From Aestuariivirga litoralis (lineage in GTDB: Bacteria; Pseudomonadota; Alphaproteobacteria; Rhizobiales; Aestuariivirgaceae), in assembly GCF_003234965.1 (NCBI RefSeq), contig NZ_QKVK01000008.1, positions 124,001 through 188,000 of the forward strand: a DNA stretch of 64,000 nt, in the 5' to 3' direction. The position numbers were made by a program, and so were the translations under genes. Shown here one piece after another: positions 34,931-43,524 of the stretch. Position 1 is the stretch's first letter; each line of letters begins with the position of its first letter. Under the pieces are notes generated by a model. The model ran no database searches, was not told the origin of the DNA, and was given only the letters and a program-made list of their open reading frames with translations.

Positions 34931-36562
34931 TTGGAGAATGGCTTTGCGAGATATCTGCTCAGGAACCTTCTGGAGCGAGCAATGTCGCCGGGAGAGCGGA
35001 CATTTCTGACATCCATGGAGATAGAGGCACTTCAGGAAGTCCTTGGACAGGTTTCTGAACAGATACCTCCTGCTGCTTCCGCTGAGCCCTCAGGGACCTC
35101 GGGGGCATCCGAACCGGTAAGGAATCCGGATAGGCCGCAGCTGGCTCTGGCGAAAGTTCAGGATAACGATATTCCAAAGAACCTGATGCTCTGCGTGGAT
35201 TTCGGAACTTCGTTTTCCAAGGCCTTTGCTACTATTGACAATGGTGATGACCGACCTGAGCTCATTGATCTGCCTATCGGTGAAGGTAGCGGTTCAGCCA
35301 GACTTGTGACCCCGTCCGAGCTGATAATCGATGCCGGGCAGATTTTCTTTGGCGGTCGCGCTCGACAGAGATTGGACGAAACTCAGCAGGCAGCTGATCG
35401 ACTGATTGACTCGATCAAGCAGTATGTAACCCTCAATCAAGATGTCTCTGTGCTGGGAACCGCGCGTCTTGATCAGATACAAGATCCCACTCAGGCGTTG
35501 TCGCAACGGGACATCTTGGTACTCTATCTTGGCTACCTGATGTATGTAGCTGAGCGTGCCTTGGTGACAGCCGGACAGACAATCAATGCGCAGAGACGAT
35601 TCGCGCATCCGGCATGGCCTGAGAATACGAGGCAGCGCAACGAAGACGAGATGCGAAGAATGATGGCCGAAGCTGTTGTTCTGGCTCGATCGGTGAAAGA
35701 TGGCTTTGAGGGTGGACTTTCCGTGATCGATGCGCGGGAGCTCCTCGACAAGTTGAAATCGCTTGCCGCAGATTCTCTACCTTTGAATCTCATTCGGGAG
35801 CCAGTCCGGGAGGCAACTGCGGCTGGAGCAGGCGCTCTTCTGAGTACAGCCGAGGGCCATCGCGAGAAGTATCTGATTGTGGATATCGGCGCTGGCACAA
35901 CGGATGTCGCAGGGTTTCACTGCGTGAATAACCCGAACTGGGACAGGTCGCGTGTTTGGGAGATTTCCGGAGCCGCCAAAGCGAGGAACATGGCCGGCAA
36001 CGTTCTCGACAACGCTTTTCAGAAGTTTGTTCTTGGCAAGAGTTCCCTCACGGAGGGATCTGAGGAGTACAGGCAGGCTGGTTTGGCAGTCAGGCGGAGC
36101 AGGCGTCTCTTGAAAGAGCAGCTGTTCAGGGAAGGAAGTGTCATTGTCTTGCTGCCCACTGACGAGACGGTGCCGGTGGATTTGGATGAGTTCCTGGAGT
36201 ATGGGCCTGTTGTGTCGTTCACGAATGCCATAGTGGCGATGGTTGCGGAAGCTGCTGATCTAGTTCAAGGAAATGATGTCAGTAGCATACGGCTTGTCGC
36301 GACAGGCGGTGGTGCAACTCTTCCGGTGATCACCAAGATTGCAGAACATGGTGTAGACGTTGGTGGGCGACATATTGGATTTGAGCTCAGCGATGCGATC
36401 GCCGAAGGCGTTAGGGAGACAAATCCTGATCTAGTCGAGGCCTATTCGCAGATTGCTGTTGCTCTGGGTGGAGCTCTCCCCAATTTGCCGGAACAGCGAG
36501 CCAACGTGCGTGGAGCAATCAATGCTCCTCCTCCCCGTGTCATTCAAACGACATACCGGTGA
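34931..36562 (+). CDS. Hsp70/actin-like ATPase
   Basis: 543 residues. The actin-fold nucleotide motifs are present: phosphate 1 CVDFGTSFSKAFATI near residue 90, phosphate 2 VDIGAGTTDVAGF near 317, and adenosine ATGGGATLPVI near 457. The first 85 residues are an added, probably helical domain, and the usual Hsp70 substrate-binding domain and lid are missing, so this is not a general chaperone. The start is TTG 34931 after GGGG; ATG 34983 is an alternative. With the upstream helical protein it may act as an ATP-driven switch; similar Hsp70-like genes occur in defence islands beside helicases. Confidence 0.85.
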   Translation: MENGFARYLLRNLLERAMSPGERTFLTSMEIEALQEVLGQVSEQIPPAASAEPSGTSGASEPVRNPDRPQLALAKVQDNDIPKNLMLCVDFGTSFSKAFATIDNGDDRPELIDLPIGEGSGSARLVTPSELIIDAGQIFFGGRARQRLDETQQAADRLIDSIKQYVTLNQDVSVLGTARLDQIQDPTQALSQRDILVLYLGYLMYVAERALVTAGQTINAQRRFAHPAWPENTRQRNEDEMRRMMAEAVVLARSVKDGFEGGLSVIDARELLDKLKSLAADSLPLNLIREPVREATAAGAGALLSTAEGHREKYLIVDIGAGTTDVAGFHCVNNPNWDRSRVWEISGAAKARNMAGNVLDNAFQKFVLGKSSLTEGSEEYRQAGLAVRRSRRLLKEQLFREGSVIVLLPTDETVPVDLDEFLEYGPVVSFTNAIVAMVAEAADLVQGNDVSSIRLVATGGGATLPVITKIAEHGVDVGGRHIGFELSDAIAEGVRETNPDLVEAYSQIAVALGGALPNLPEQRANVRGAINAPPPRVIQTTYR

Positions 36563-36703
36563 AAACGCAGAATTAATGGCTTTTGGCCGGGCTCTTATCT
36601 TCAATGATGCTTCAAATCCTGGGAGAACTGATCGCGCATTCTAAGAAGCGCTGATGCCGGACATATCTTCTGCGTCTACAGCCTTCAAGAAATGTGGCCA
36701 GAT

Positions 36704-37456
36704 TCAGATATCCTCGTACCTAACAACTACTTTACCGCGTTTTGTAATGGTGACTGGGCGACCGGTGCGAGTTCTTGCCTTTCCGGCAGGCAATCGTATC
36801 CAGCCCTCTGATTCGCAATACTCCTCGACATCAAAATATTCCTTTTCATCAAGAAAGACGTGAATCCCCCGTTCAAGTTTGGCTGCATCATAGAATCTGC
36901 TGGATGGATCAGCGCTTAGCCTGTCTGGCGGTGTCAGTACGGTCATCTTGCGCCTCTGAAGAAATTCAGTTGATTTGAATTCCTCGGGGAGAAGAGAACC
37001 CTTTGCGCCGTTGCATGCCTCGCACGCTGCAACGGTGTTTTCTTTAGTGTCCTCTCCCGCACGAGATCTCGGTATAACATGATCAATAGTCGGTCTGCAG
37101 CCGATTAGTTTCCCCTCTGTCGCCTGTCGCATGTCTACGCCACAGTAGTAGCACTCGTTGTTCTGAGTCACGAGGTGATCAGAAAGCCAACGGCGCCTGT
37201 CATCTGGTTTTGAAATATCTCGCATCTTCCACGCTGCATCCAATTCTAGGGAGCGGCGCCTTTCTGGCCTGTTCATTAAGAGGCGATCGAGAACGGTGAG
37301 AGGACGAGCACCCGGCAGATCAGGTCCGGTCGGAGTGTTGTTCTTCTTTATGAATCTGCAATCCCGGGGTAGGGCTACGTGATCCGAGGTGGCGTGATAC
37401 CCTGTGCCCTCCACGAGGCTGAGTAGCGCTGCATACCGGCTTGCGTAATCTTCCAA
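36704..37456 (-). CDS. HNH endonuclease fused to a DUF3297 domain
   Basis: 250 residues. The HNH core is ECYYCGVDM, then RPTIDHVIPRSRAGED with the catalytic DH, then NTVAACEACNGAKGS, giving two zinc Cys pairs around residues 100-155. From about residue 175 the sequence (PPDRLSADPSSRFYD, then DVEEYCESEGWIRLPAGKA) matches DUF3297, normally a free-standing small protein. The fusion is unusual. The gene overlaps the previous one by 82 bases if ATG 37456 is used; a GTG at 37414 would shorten this. It is last of a five-gene minus-strand run and converges on the Hsp70-like gene. Confidence 0.85.
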   Translation of the reverse strand: MEDYASRYAALLSLVEGTGYHATSDHVALPRDCRFIKKNNTPTGPDLPGARPLTVLDRLLMNRPERRRSLELDAAWKMRDISKPDDRRRWLSDHLVTQNNECYYCGVDMRQATEGKLIGCRPTIDHVIPRSRAGEDTKENTVAACEACNGAKGSLLPEEFKSTEFLQRRKMTVLTPPDRLSADPSSRFYDAAKLERGIHVFLDEKEYFDVEEYCESEGWIRLPAGKARTRTGRPVTITKRGKVVVRYEDI

Positions 37457-37710
37457 TGATCGCCAGTGACTACGATGAGTGGCATGTCTTCCGGTGCCTC
37501 ATGCCGTGACTTGCTCACTCTACCGCTCTTGAGCTTGTTCACGTTGCTCTTTCCCAGCATCATGAGAAGTTCGGCAACGGTTCCACTGCCATTCCGCAGG
37601 GCATATGCGTAATCCGCGAAGTTGAGTGGGTTGCCTGCGGTTACCTGGTAGACTCCGTCAACAACTTGGCGAGGATTCCAGTTGCGAACCACTTTCCTGT
37701 CCTCTGACAT
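37375..37710 (-). CDS. Unknown 111-residue protein
   Basis: No family recognised. It has a possible helix-turn-helix-like helical pattern in NFADYAYALRNGSGTVAELLMMLGKSNVNKLKSG and a C-terminal WKITQAGMQRY typical of winged-helix tails. The start MSEDRK (37710) is preferred over the ATG 27 bases upstream because it begins the polar N-terminus. It overlaps the HNH gene, so translation may be coupled; a regulatory or DNA-binding role is a guess. Confidence 0.55.
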   Translation of the reverse strand: MSEDRKVVRNWNPRQVVDGVYQVTAGNPLNFADYAYALRNGSGTVAELLMMLGKSNVNKLKSGRVSKSRHEAPEDMPLIVVTGDHWKITQAGMQRYSASWRAQGITPPRIT

Positions 37711-37785
37711 CTTCGACCTCGAGGTTATTGATCTCACTGAGAAGATGGAAACTATATATAAAGAGCTTGAATTCGGGAATACTGT

Positions 37786-38100
37786 TCAATGAAGAAAGGT
37801 GATCTTTCCCTCGGTCAACCTTTTGCCCCGGCCAGGGATCAGCGAGCGTCGTGTAGCCTGGCAGAGCAGGTTGATGCTCCACTGCTTCTCTTTTGACGGA
37901 CCGGAGCCAAGTCGCTGCACCATATCGTTCACAAGGTCTGACGTTTCGGAGTATGCGATCTCAGTGGAGTCAGTCCAGAGCGCGGCCAAGCTGGGAGCTA
38001 TGCGAATCGCGAAAACCTCGAGGTTCTCAAGTGTTTGCTTGCTTCCATTCAACGGGGCGAAAACTGCGCTGATGGATGCGAGCGAGACGAGGAAACTCAT
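37786..38100 (-). CDS. Unknown 104-residue protein, possibly the 3' part of a broken gene
   Basis: It lies in the same frame as the 89-residue frame upstream, separated only by a TGA at 38109-38107 and two codons. The first residues are hydrophobic (SFLVSLASISAVFAPL) and could be a membrane segment or a former protein core. No family recognised. Confidence 0.4.
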   Translation of the reverse strand: MSFLVSLASISAVFAPLNGSKQTLENLEVFAIRIAPSLAALWTDSTEIAYSETSDLVNDMVQRLGSGPSKEKQWSINLLCQATRRSLIPGRGKRLTEGKITFLH

Positions 38101-38106
38101 TGGGAC

Positions 38107-38376
38107 TCACTTGCCAACAGTGCTTAGGATCTCGCCTGGCCTACGGCGCATGCCCTTGAACGCTACGCTCTCGAAGCGACCCTCGTGGCCAGCCTTGGAC
38201 TGGGTATGCCCATTCGAGAAGCCCAGAACCAGAACGCGGGGGTGGGAGGAGCCCCATGCTCCAAGATTGTTCACGACCTTCCAGGTTCCGATCTGCGTCT
38301 CGTCGGATCCCGGTGGGAAGCACTTCCTGCATTCGATCCAGCCGTGGTGAGGCAGCAGCGCAGGGGGATTGTCCAT
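38107..38376 (-). pseudogene. Truncated conserved protein with an AWGS...LVLGFSNG core
   Basis: The 89 codons hold ECRKCFPPGSDE, WKVVNNLGAWGSS, RVLVLGFSNGHTQ and RFESVAFKGMRRRPGEIL. I recall this pattern as the N-terminal part of a longer, uncharacterised bacterial protein family with an alpha/beta core. Here a TGA ends the frame where the protein should continue. A true short variant is possible. Confidence 0.4.
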
Positions 38377-38427
38377 TTCCGTCCTCTCTGGTTTCAGGAT
38401 ACTGCGTGCTGATTGGGAATAGGGTAG

Positions 38428-39396
38428 TCACCCAGCAATCATCTTCCGGATTTCTGCTGCATCCCGCCGTTGCCATGATACGCCGGCCACGATCCCCCAG
38501 TTGCCATTCCCATTCGGCCGCCGCCAGCAGGGTGTGGCAGCCCTCGACAGCAGGGTGACTGCTTCGAAGTAGTCGCTTACCGGCTGTTCTGCACCCTTTG
38601 GACCAATGGTGTATCCGCGGCTGTTGCGGCATGATACGGGGTCAAAGATGGTGCCGTCCTTTGCGACTGGCACGAAGACAGCTTCCTCGATTGTTCTCGG
38701 CTCGGTGAAGCGGGGTGGTTCTGCACATCCCTCGGCCTCCATCCAGATCGACGGCCTGAACCCATCCCGCTTGCCAAGCCACCGGAGTGCGTCCGCCGCG
38801 GAAACCATGCCTGCGGAATTGGAACGAAGATCCGTATCGCCGCTGCTGGGGGTCAGAAGGTTGCGAATACTCTTGCTCGTCATCCGCGCAATCGCTGCAA
38901 GCTGCTCCACCGACAGATCCCGGCCGAAGTCGAGATTGAACCTTGCCTCCGCAGCTAGAAGGGTCCTCTCCATTTCGTCGAGTGAAGCCCAACCCCGAGG
39001 GATGCTTTCGATGAGTGTGCGGCCCTTTGCGATGTGGAGTTCATAGAGGCGCTCGCGATCAGCGTTGCTCGCATCCAGGCCGGCAGCAAGCGCAAGGCCA
39101 TAATACCCATAGCCATTCAGTTCCACGAAGTACTCGGAAGTCTTCGTGATCCCCACATCCATTCCGGCGCCTTCCCAGTAGAACCGCCAGGGCTCGTCGC
39201 CGGTCGTCGTGTAGTTCGACGTCTTCTCGTAGAGAGCCTTCATCGCATGATCCACCGCATCGGCTTCTCCCGTGAGTTGCTCCAGGAATGCGCCGGTCGC
39301 GATGACCAGTTTCACAAGTTCGGAGGTCTCGAAGTCCTGGTAATCTTCCCCGAACTCCTTGACCCGCTGGCTGTAGTCATTGGGCAGATTGGTCAT
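38428..39396 (-). CDS. Unknown 322-residue protein with central HTH-like segment
   Basis: No family recognised. The N-terminal 130 residues are helical and acidic. A helix-turn-helix-like segment lies near residues 163-180 (DLSVEQLAAIARMTSKSIRNLL). The C-terminal region (SIWMEAEG, EEAVFVPVAKDGTIFDP) resembles a ligand- or nucleic-acid-binding fold. The start ATG 39396 has GGAG six bases upstream. It heads the minus-strand run that ends with the HNH fusion, and repeats of GGATWATCC stand upstream, so it may regulate itself. Confidence 0.7.
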   Translation of the reverse strand: MTNLPNDYSQRVKEFGEDYQDFETSELVKLVIATGAFLEQLTGEADAVDHAMKALYEKTSNYTTTGDEPWRFYWEGAGMDVGITKTSEYFVELNGYGYYGLALAAGLDASNADRERLYELHIAKGRTLIESIPRGWASLDEMERTLLAAEARFNLDFGRDLSVEQLAAIARMTSKSIRNLLTPSSGDTDLRSNSAGMVSAADALRWLGKRDGFRPSIWMEAEGCAEPPRFTEPRTIEEAVFVPVAKDGTIFDPVSCRNSRGYTIGPKGAEQPVSDYFEAVTLLSRAATPCWRRPNGNGNWGIVAGVSWQRRDAAEIRKMIAG

Positions 39397-39422
39397 TTGA
39401 GCTCCAAAATTCGGAGGAATGA

Positions 39423-39493
39423 GGATAATCCCTGATCCTTAACACTCTCTAGATCATCTGCATTACCGAAGTAAAGAGGAAAAAGGATTATCC
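39423..39493. promoter_or_regulatory. Repeated GGATWATCC palindromes
   Basis: GGATAATCC (39423-39431) and GGATTATCC (39485-39493) are 9-base near-palindromes 62 bases apart, with a partial third copy (GGATAATA) at 39523. They lie just upstream of the 39396 start and could be operators. Confidence 0.35.
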
Positions 39494-39935
39494 GGCATCC
39501 TGTCGAAGATCCTATCTCTTTTGGATAATATTTCACTATTAAGTTGCTGCCTTCGTGCTTGGCAACGCCAATTCCGGGCGCGCTCGATATCCGGCAGGCC
39601 TAGGCACAACAAGCATGTCCGGTTGGAAGCCGCGTCTGACACAAAATGTCCGCCGCTCTCGGAAGGAGGGGAAATCTGTCCGCCCCGCTTCAATCAAGGG
39701 GGATCCAGTGCCGAGCAGAAGGCATTCCTCCGCGTACCACAATTCCGCCCACATCGAAGAACATACGGGAAACGTGTGATGCAACCTGGCGCTACTGTGG
39801 AGCGCAGGACTGCCACCATTGCCGCTACATCCCTGTCGAGCTGCTTCACGATTGATTTTCCAGCCTGCGCTGGAAGGCCTTGTGTTCCGCTCGTCCTTGA
39901 TTTGCCTTTCCTCAAATCGGCATCGCGGAGAAAGC
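39494..39935. other. Intergenic stretch between divergent operons
   Basis: No convincing gene on either strand. It contains a 7-4-7 hairpin, TTCCAGC-CTGC-GCTGGAA (39858-39875), 60 bases before the next start, and presumably promoters for both directions. Confidence 0.45.
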
Positions 39936-40325
39936 ATGACCAATACACGGAGTTTGACGGAACTGCCCTGGAGCCAGGGCGGCAGAAGCGGAGTGATGCG
40001 GGTCATCACGAAACCGGATGATTTCGTCGAGCTGGAGCTCGGCGAACTCGGCAAGTGCAGCTTGCCCAATTCGGTGCTGAGAACCCTTATGATAACGCTG
40101 CTGAACACGGTAAGGAAAAACCAGCCTCCATTCCATTGGACGGAAGCCGATCGCCACTACACCGAGTGGGACTCCCACGCAGAAAACCAGCAGCGGCGAT
40201 TGATGTCCGACTTCCGGAATTTCATGGAGGTCTTCATCTACCTCGCCTCACTGGAATTCAACCGAACCGAGAATTCGGTCCGCTGGAAACTCAACGGGCT
40301 TGATCTCCGGAAGCATCTCCCATGA
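39936..40325 (+). CDS. Unknown 129-residue protein
   Basis: No family recognised. It has a small beta region (GVMRVITKPDDFVELELGELG) then helices with aromatic residues (FRNFMEVFIYLASLEFNR). ATG 39936 follows a GGAGAAAGC ribosome site, giving good support for translation. Its stop overlaps the next start as ATGA, so the two are coupled. Confidence 0.65.
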   Translation: MTNTRSLTELPWSQGGRSGVMRVITKPDDFVELELGELGKCSLPNSVLRTLMITLLNTVRKNQPPFHWTEADRHYTEWDSHAENQQRRLMSDFRNFMEVFIYLASLEFNRTENSVRWKLNGLDLRKHLP

Positions 40326-40552
40326 GCGGGCCGAGGAAGAAGTTGCTCAGGTCCTATGAAGTGAAGGCTCATCACTTTGAGCGGGTCGAAACCTCGATGA
40401 TCCTCGAGGCGGCTTCGGCCGAGAAAGCGAGGGAGCTGGCCCTCGACCATCTCAGTCGGATATCTGACGACTGCACTCTCGAAAGCGTGGTGGAGATAGC
40501 GCCACAGGAGAGAGAGGAACTGGAGACGCACTACCAGCGGCGACTGCACTGA
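40322..40552 (+). CDS. Unknown 76-residue protein
   Basis: A small charged helical protein with SYEVKAHHFERVETSMILEA near the start, probably a short beta hairpin then helices (AEKARELALDHLSRI). It overlaps the upstream gene by 4 bases. The family is unknown. Confidence 0.6.
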   Translation: MSGPRKKLLRSYEVKAHHFERVETSMILEAASAEKARELALDHLSRISDDCTLESVVEIAPQEREELETHYQRRLH

Positions 40553-40668
40553 GCCTGTTGGCGATGGGAGGGTTGGTTCGACGCCAACCCTCTCGTCGGC
40601 GACGCACATGCATTGAATTCCCCTGGCGATTGCCCGAGTATCCTCAGGCCCCACAGGAGGATGAGTCC

Positions 40669-41097
40669 ATGACAGCCCAGGCGCGGGAGTCACTGAAGTA
40701 CCAGGACGAAACGCTCTCTCTCTGCGGACTGCCACTGGACAGCTATTTCGAGCTTCTGGGGGAGGATCCTCCATTCATGGCACGCGACACGGCATTGTGG
40801 CGGGGTTACATAGGGAGCTGGGAAATCCTTGACGGGCGCCTCTATCTCGTGGGTCTCGGCGGTTATGGACAGACCGGCAAGGACATCGACCTTTCCGATC
40901 TCTTTCCCGAGTACCCGGAGCGTGTCTTCGCACATTGGGTCAATGGCATCTTTCGCGCAGAGCGAGGAAAGCTGCTCAAGTACGAACATGCCGGCTTCGC
41001 GAGCCTTTACGAGCAGGACCTCTTCTTCGGATTTGAACACGGACTTCTGCAGTCGGTCGAGGTGAAGTCAAATGCCGTTCCCGCCAGCGAGGACTGA
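40669..41097 (+). CDS. Unknown 142-residue protein
   Basis: No family recognised. ATG 40669 follows AGGAGG at suitable spacing; the longer upstream frame is not coding-like. The fold looks beta-rich (LWRGYIGSWEILDGRLYLVGL) with conserved-looking aromatics and FPEYPERVFAHWVNG. There is no signal peptide. It may be part of a small operon with its neighbours. Confidence 0.65.
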   Translation: MTAQARESLKYQDETLSLCGLPLDSYFELLGEDPPFMARDTALWRGYIGSWEILDGRLYLVGLGGYGQTGKDIDLSDLFPEYPERVFAHWVNGIFRAERGKLLKYEHAGFASLYEQDLFFGFEHGLLQSVEVKSNAVPASED

Positions 41098-41148
41098 TGC
41101 GAGGCGCTGGCGAACACAGGGCAGTTTCGGAATCGGGAGTGTGAAGAC

Positions 41149-41742
41149 TTGAAGTGGATCGTGGCCTATCTCGGCATCGGCATTCTGGTCCTTCTCGGCT
41201 TCCTGATCGACGCTCGTCTGCGGGAGCCACGCAGGAAACAGGACGGCTGGAACGAAATGCGGGCACTGCTCCTCAAGGGCAGGCAGTCCTGGGCGTCACG
41301 TGTCGTCGACAGCTATCTGATCCCCGGGCTGACCGCGCTCCTTGTTCTGGCCTTCTGGCCTGCGGCCCTTGTTCTTGCGCTTTACATGAACCGTGACCAG
41401 AGGAAGGGATCGGCGCAGGCTGAAGGTGAGCTCCCTGCGCAATTCATTGTCACCCGGGAGCATCTGCGCGAAGCGCTGAGCCCGGAGCGGATCGAGATGC
41501 AGGAGATGGTCGTCGACCCCCTCGATGCCGCCCCGAAGGTCCCGTTCGGTTTCCTGAACGGGGGCTGGCAGAGGCTACGAAGGGAGGCGCAGGAGGGTGA
41601 CCAGTTCTGGTCATTCGATGCTCCATGGGGACGTTATGGCACTGCTACTTCCAGACGCGTTGGCTATGCCCTCGTTCGCGACGGGAAAGTGGTGACATGG
41701 TTCGTCGGGTCGATCGTGCCTCTGGACAACGGCTATCTCTAG
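41149..41742 (+). CDS. Small inner-membrane protein of unknown function
   Basis: 197 residues with two membrane segments, IVAYLGIGILVLLGFLI near the N-terminus and LTALLVLAFWPAALVLALY near residue 65, and a soluble C-terminal part (RYGTATSRRVGYALVRDGKVV) on one side of the membrane. The start is TTG 41149, the only in-frame start before the first membrane helix. Function unknown; membrane proteins in defence operons often carry out or sense cell damage (inference). Confidence 0.6.
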   Translation: MKWIVAYLGIGILVLLGFLIDARLREPRRKQDGWNEMRALLLKGRQSWASRVVDSYLIPGLTALLVLAFWPAALVLALYMNRDQRKGSAQAEGELPAQFIVTREHLREALSPERIEMQEMVVDPLDAAPKVPFGFLNGGWQRLRREAQEGDQFWSFDAPWGRYGTATSRRVGYALVRDGKVVTWFVGSIVPLDNGYL

Positions 41743-41861
41743 CTCCCCAGTTCTCCTCCCCGGCGAACCGTCATCCTTGCTGCGCAGACGATGGATGTCC
41801 TTTCTGTGGGCGTGCCGACCAGGAGACAGGCGACCGCTGCGGATAGCTGTCCTGCCAGTGG

Positions 41862-41972
41862 CGGCGCCAGGCGCCGTCTCGTGAATGTGGCTTTCGATCA
41901 AGGGATCCGCTGCACCATTACGGATCACCTAGCAGATCCTGTGGAACCGTGACCTGCCGGATCCGGGATCCG
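41862..41972. terminator. Palindromes between convergent genes
   Basis: CGGCGCC-A-GGCGCCG (41862-41876) and CGGATCC-G-GGATCCG (41958-41972) are perfect 7-1-7 inverted repeats between the plus-strand gene ending at 41742 and the minus-strand gene ending at 42025. Neither has a clear T-run; bidirectional termination is possible, and they also mark the start of the palindrome-rich region. Confidence 0.35.
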
Positions 41973-42024
41973 TGGTTTCACCGTGCGGGAGGTCGACGTT
42001 CATGTCCTTCACGAGGCACTTTGC

Positions 42025-42300
42025 TCACCGACGCCGGAAGCGACCTGTCTGCCTCGCCGCCGTGATGAGCTGTCCGTCATCACCGATCACAATATAGACA
42101 TTGAGCCAGTTGCTGATTGGCTTCAGCCCGCGCTCTCCACCCAGATGGGCCCTGAGCCTCCTGCAGGCAGCCTTGTCGAAGAACAGCCGATCTGCTCCGC
42201 CGGATCGCATCGAGCTCCCGAAGCGCTCGAGGAACTCGACGATGATCGGCGGGATCGACCTCTGCTGCATTCTCTCGGCGGCATGATGTGTATTGCTCAT
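42025..42300 (-). CDS. Small DUF4258-like protein
   Basis: 91 residues. HHAAERMQQRSIPPIIVEFLERFG followed by RLFFDKAACRRL and NVYIVIGDDGQLITAARQ fits the small beta-sheet proteins of the DUF4258/BrnT-like type, often toxin components. No antitoxin gene adjoins it, so a toxin role is unproven. Its promoter should lie in the palindrome-rich region upstream. Confidence 0.55.
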   Translation of the reverse strand: MSNTHHAAERMQQRSIPPIIVEFLERFGSSMRSGGADRLFFDKAACRRLRAHLGGERGLKPISNWLNVYIVIGDDGQLITAARQTGRFRRR

Positions 42301-43524
42301 CGTATCTCTCCACGACGATGTGTTGTTGTGATCTGCACGAAAAGGTCGAATTCGCGGTGATGCCTCTTCTCCCCGATCCGGCCCGGATCGGAAGACAGCG
42401 CGTCACTCAATGCGCAGCACAGTTCCGTGGCTGCAGAACATGATCACGTGGCAGGACGATGCATTCTGCCTAACGATCGATGCTGACTGCGTCGCAATCT
42501 CCTTCGAGATTGCAGAGTGTCGAAACTGTCCTGAATGAAGTGAAACGCACACCAGTTCGCGGCGTCTCAGTAACTTGAATCTAGAACGAAACAAAGTTGA
42601 AGTCAATATGGGTGGGTCATGCTCGTTCAAGGCGCGCAACAGGCAACCAGGGAGAATGTCGATTGGAATGATCACCACGCACGAGGTGCAGTGTTGATCA
42701 CGTCAGCATCATTTCCGTTCCGCGGGAGGAACGTGGGCCAGATGAGGAGAGCCGTTCTGTGAGGGTCGTGTCACAAGGACGGTGTCAGCCTTGGCCGATC
42801 GATCCGAGGTGTTCTGTGTACGGCGAGCATTCCAGAGCCAATGCTCCATTGATTGAAGCGAGACCGGGAACTTCGTTGGGACAGGCCTGTCCCAATTCCA
42901 GGATCGTCCTTGAGTCACAGGTGACCCAATGAGCTCGGACGGAGCGGTTCGCCGCTCCGGCGGGGTCACGGCGCTCGGGTGGATGGGAGAATATGTCAGC
43001 CTGACATATGTTCCGCGTCTCCAGGTTCATCTGGCGGACGAAGGGGCCGCAAGCACCATCTGCCATTCTGGTAACCATTACAATTTACAAGGGAATAGCC
43101 GCTCCTCGGATCTGCCGGGCTGGCAGCCTCCACTCGCGCGAAACAGCCACCCCGTGGCCTCGCGGTCGAAGGCACCAATCTCCCGTGACAGCCTGTCACG
43201 GAACCCCCACCCGCATGCCGGATCCGGGCCTGTAGGTCGTTCGCATAACGGGTATTATGGACCGGAGCAGAAGGAAGATGTTTCGCAAGTTCTTGATACA
43301 TCGCGGTAGGGTCTAATGCATCGTAGCGCGCTGCCAACTGCCGCCCAGCCTCCCCCTCATATCCCTTTACAGACCGCAAAATATATCCCCCAGCAGGAAA
43401 CTAGTCCAAGACTGGGACTTCTCCAGAATGGCTTAGTGTCGGCTAGTGGAGATGAGCTAACCCCCAGGAGGCTAACATCCATAGAATTAGGCTCGCGGAC
43501 CCTCTTGGATCCGTGAGATCAATC
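42301..43524. repeat. Palindrome-rich, gene-poor region
   Basis: No credible full gene in 1.2 kb. Perfect inverted repeats are: 42373-42391 (9-1-9, CCGATCCGG arm), 42494-42513 (GCAATCTC arm, 4-base loop), 42716-42733 (CGTTCC arm), 42876-42895 (TTGGGACAGG arm, no loop), 42940-42959 (CGGAGCGG arm, TTCG loop), 42991-43009 (ATATGTCAG arm), 43112-43126, 43146-43158 and 43183-43201 (CCGTGACAG arm). Three of them are 9-1-9 with a central C. Chance would give few. Possible meanings are a large folded RNA, operator arrays or a replication/recombination relic. Confidence 0.65.
43265..43379 (-). pseudogene. Possible N-terminal fragment of a class I SAM methyltransferase
   Basis: From TTG 43379 (GGGGG upstream) the frame reads SVKGYEGEAGRQLAARYDAL then DPTAMYQELAKHLPSAP, which resembles the helical start of small SAM methyltransferases. 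The glycine-rich motif I that should follow is missing, so at most a remnant remains. Low confidence. Confidence 0.25.

Noticed and set aside
41862-43201. CRISPR array
   Set aside because: The repeats are inverted, differ in sequence from one another and are irregularly spaced; no cas genes are present.
42403-43309. Several short frames in the palindrome-rich region
   Set aside because: No ribosome sites, low-complexity translations and no family resemblance; only the 43265-43379 fragment was kept as a possible relic.
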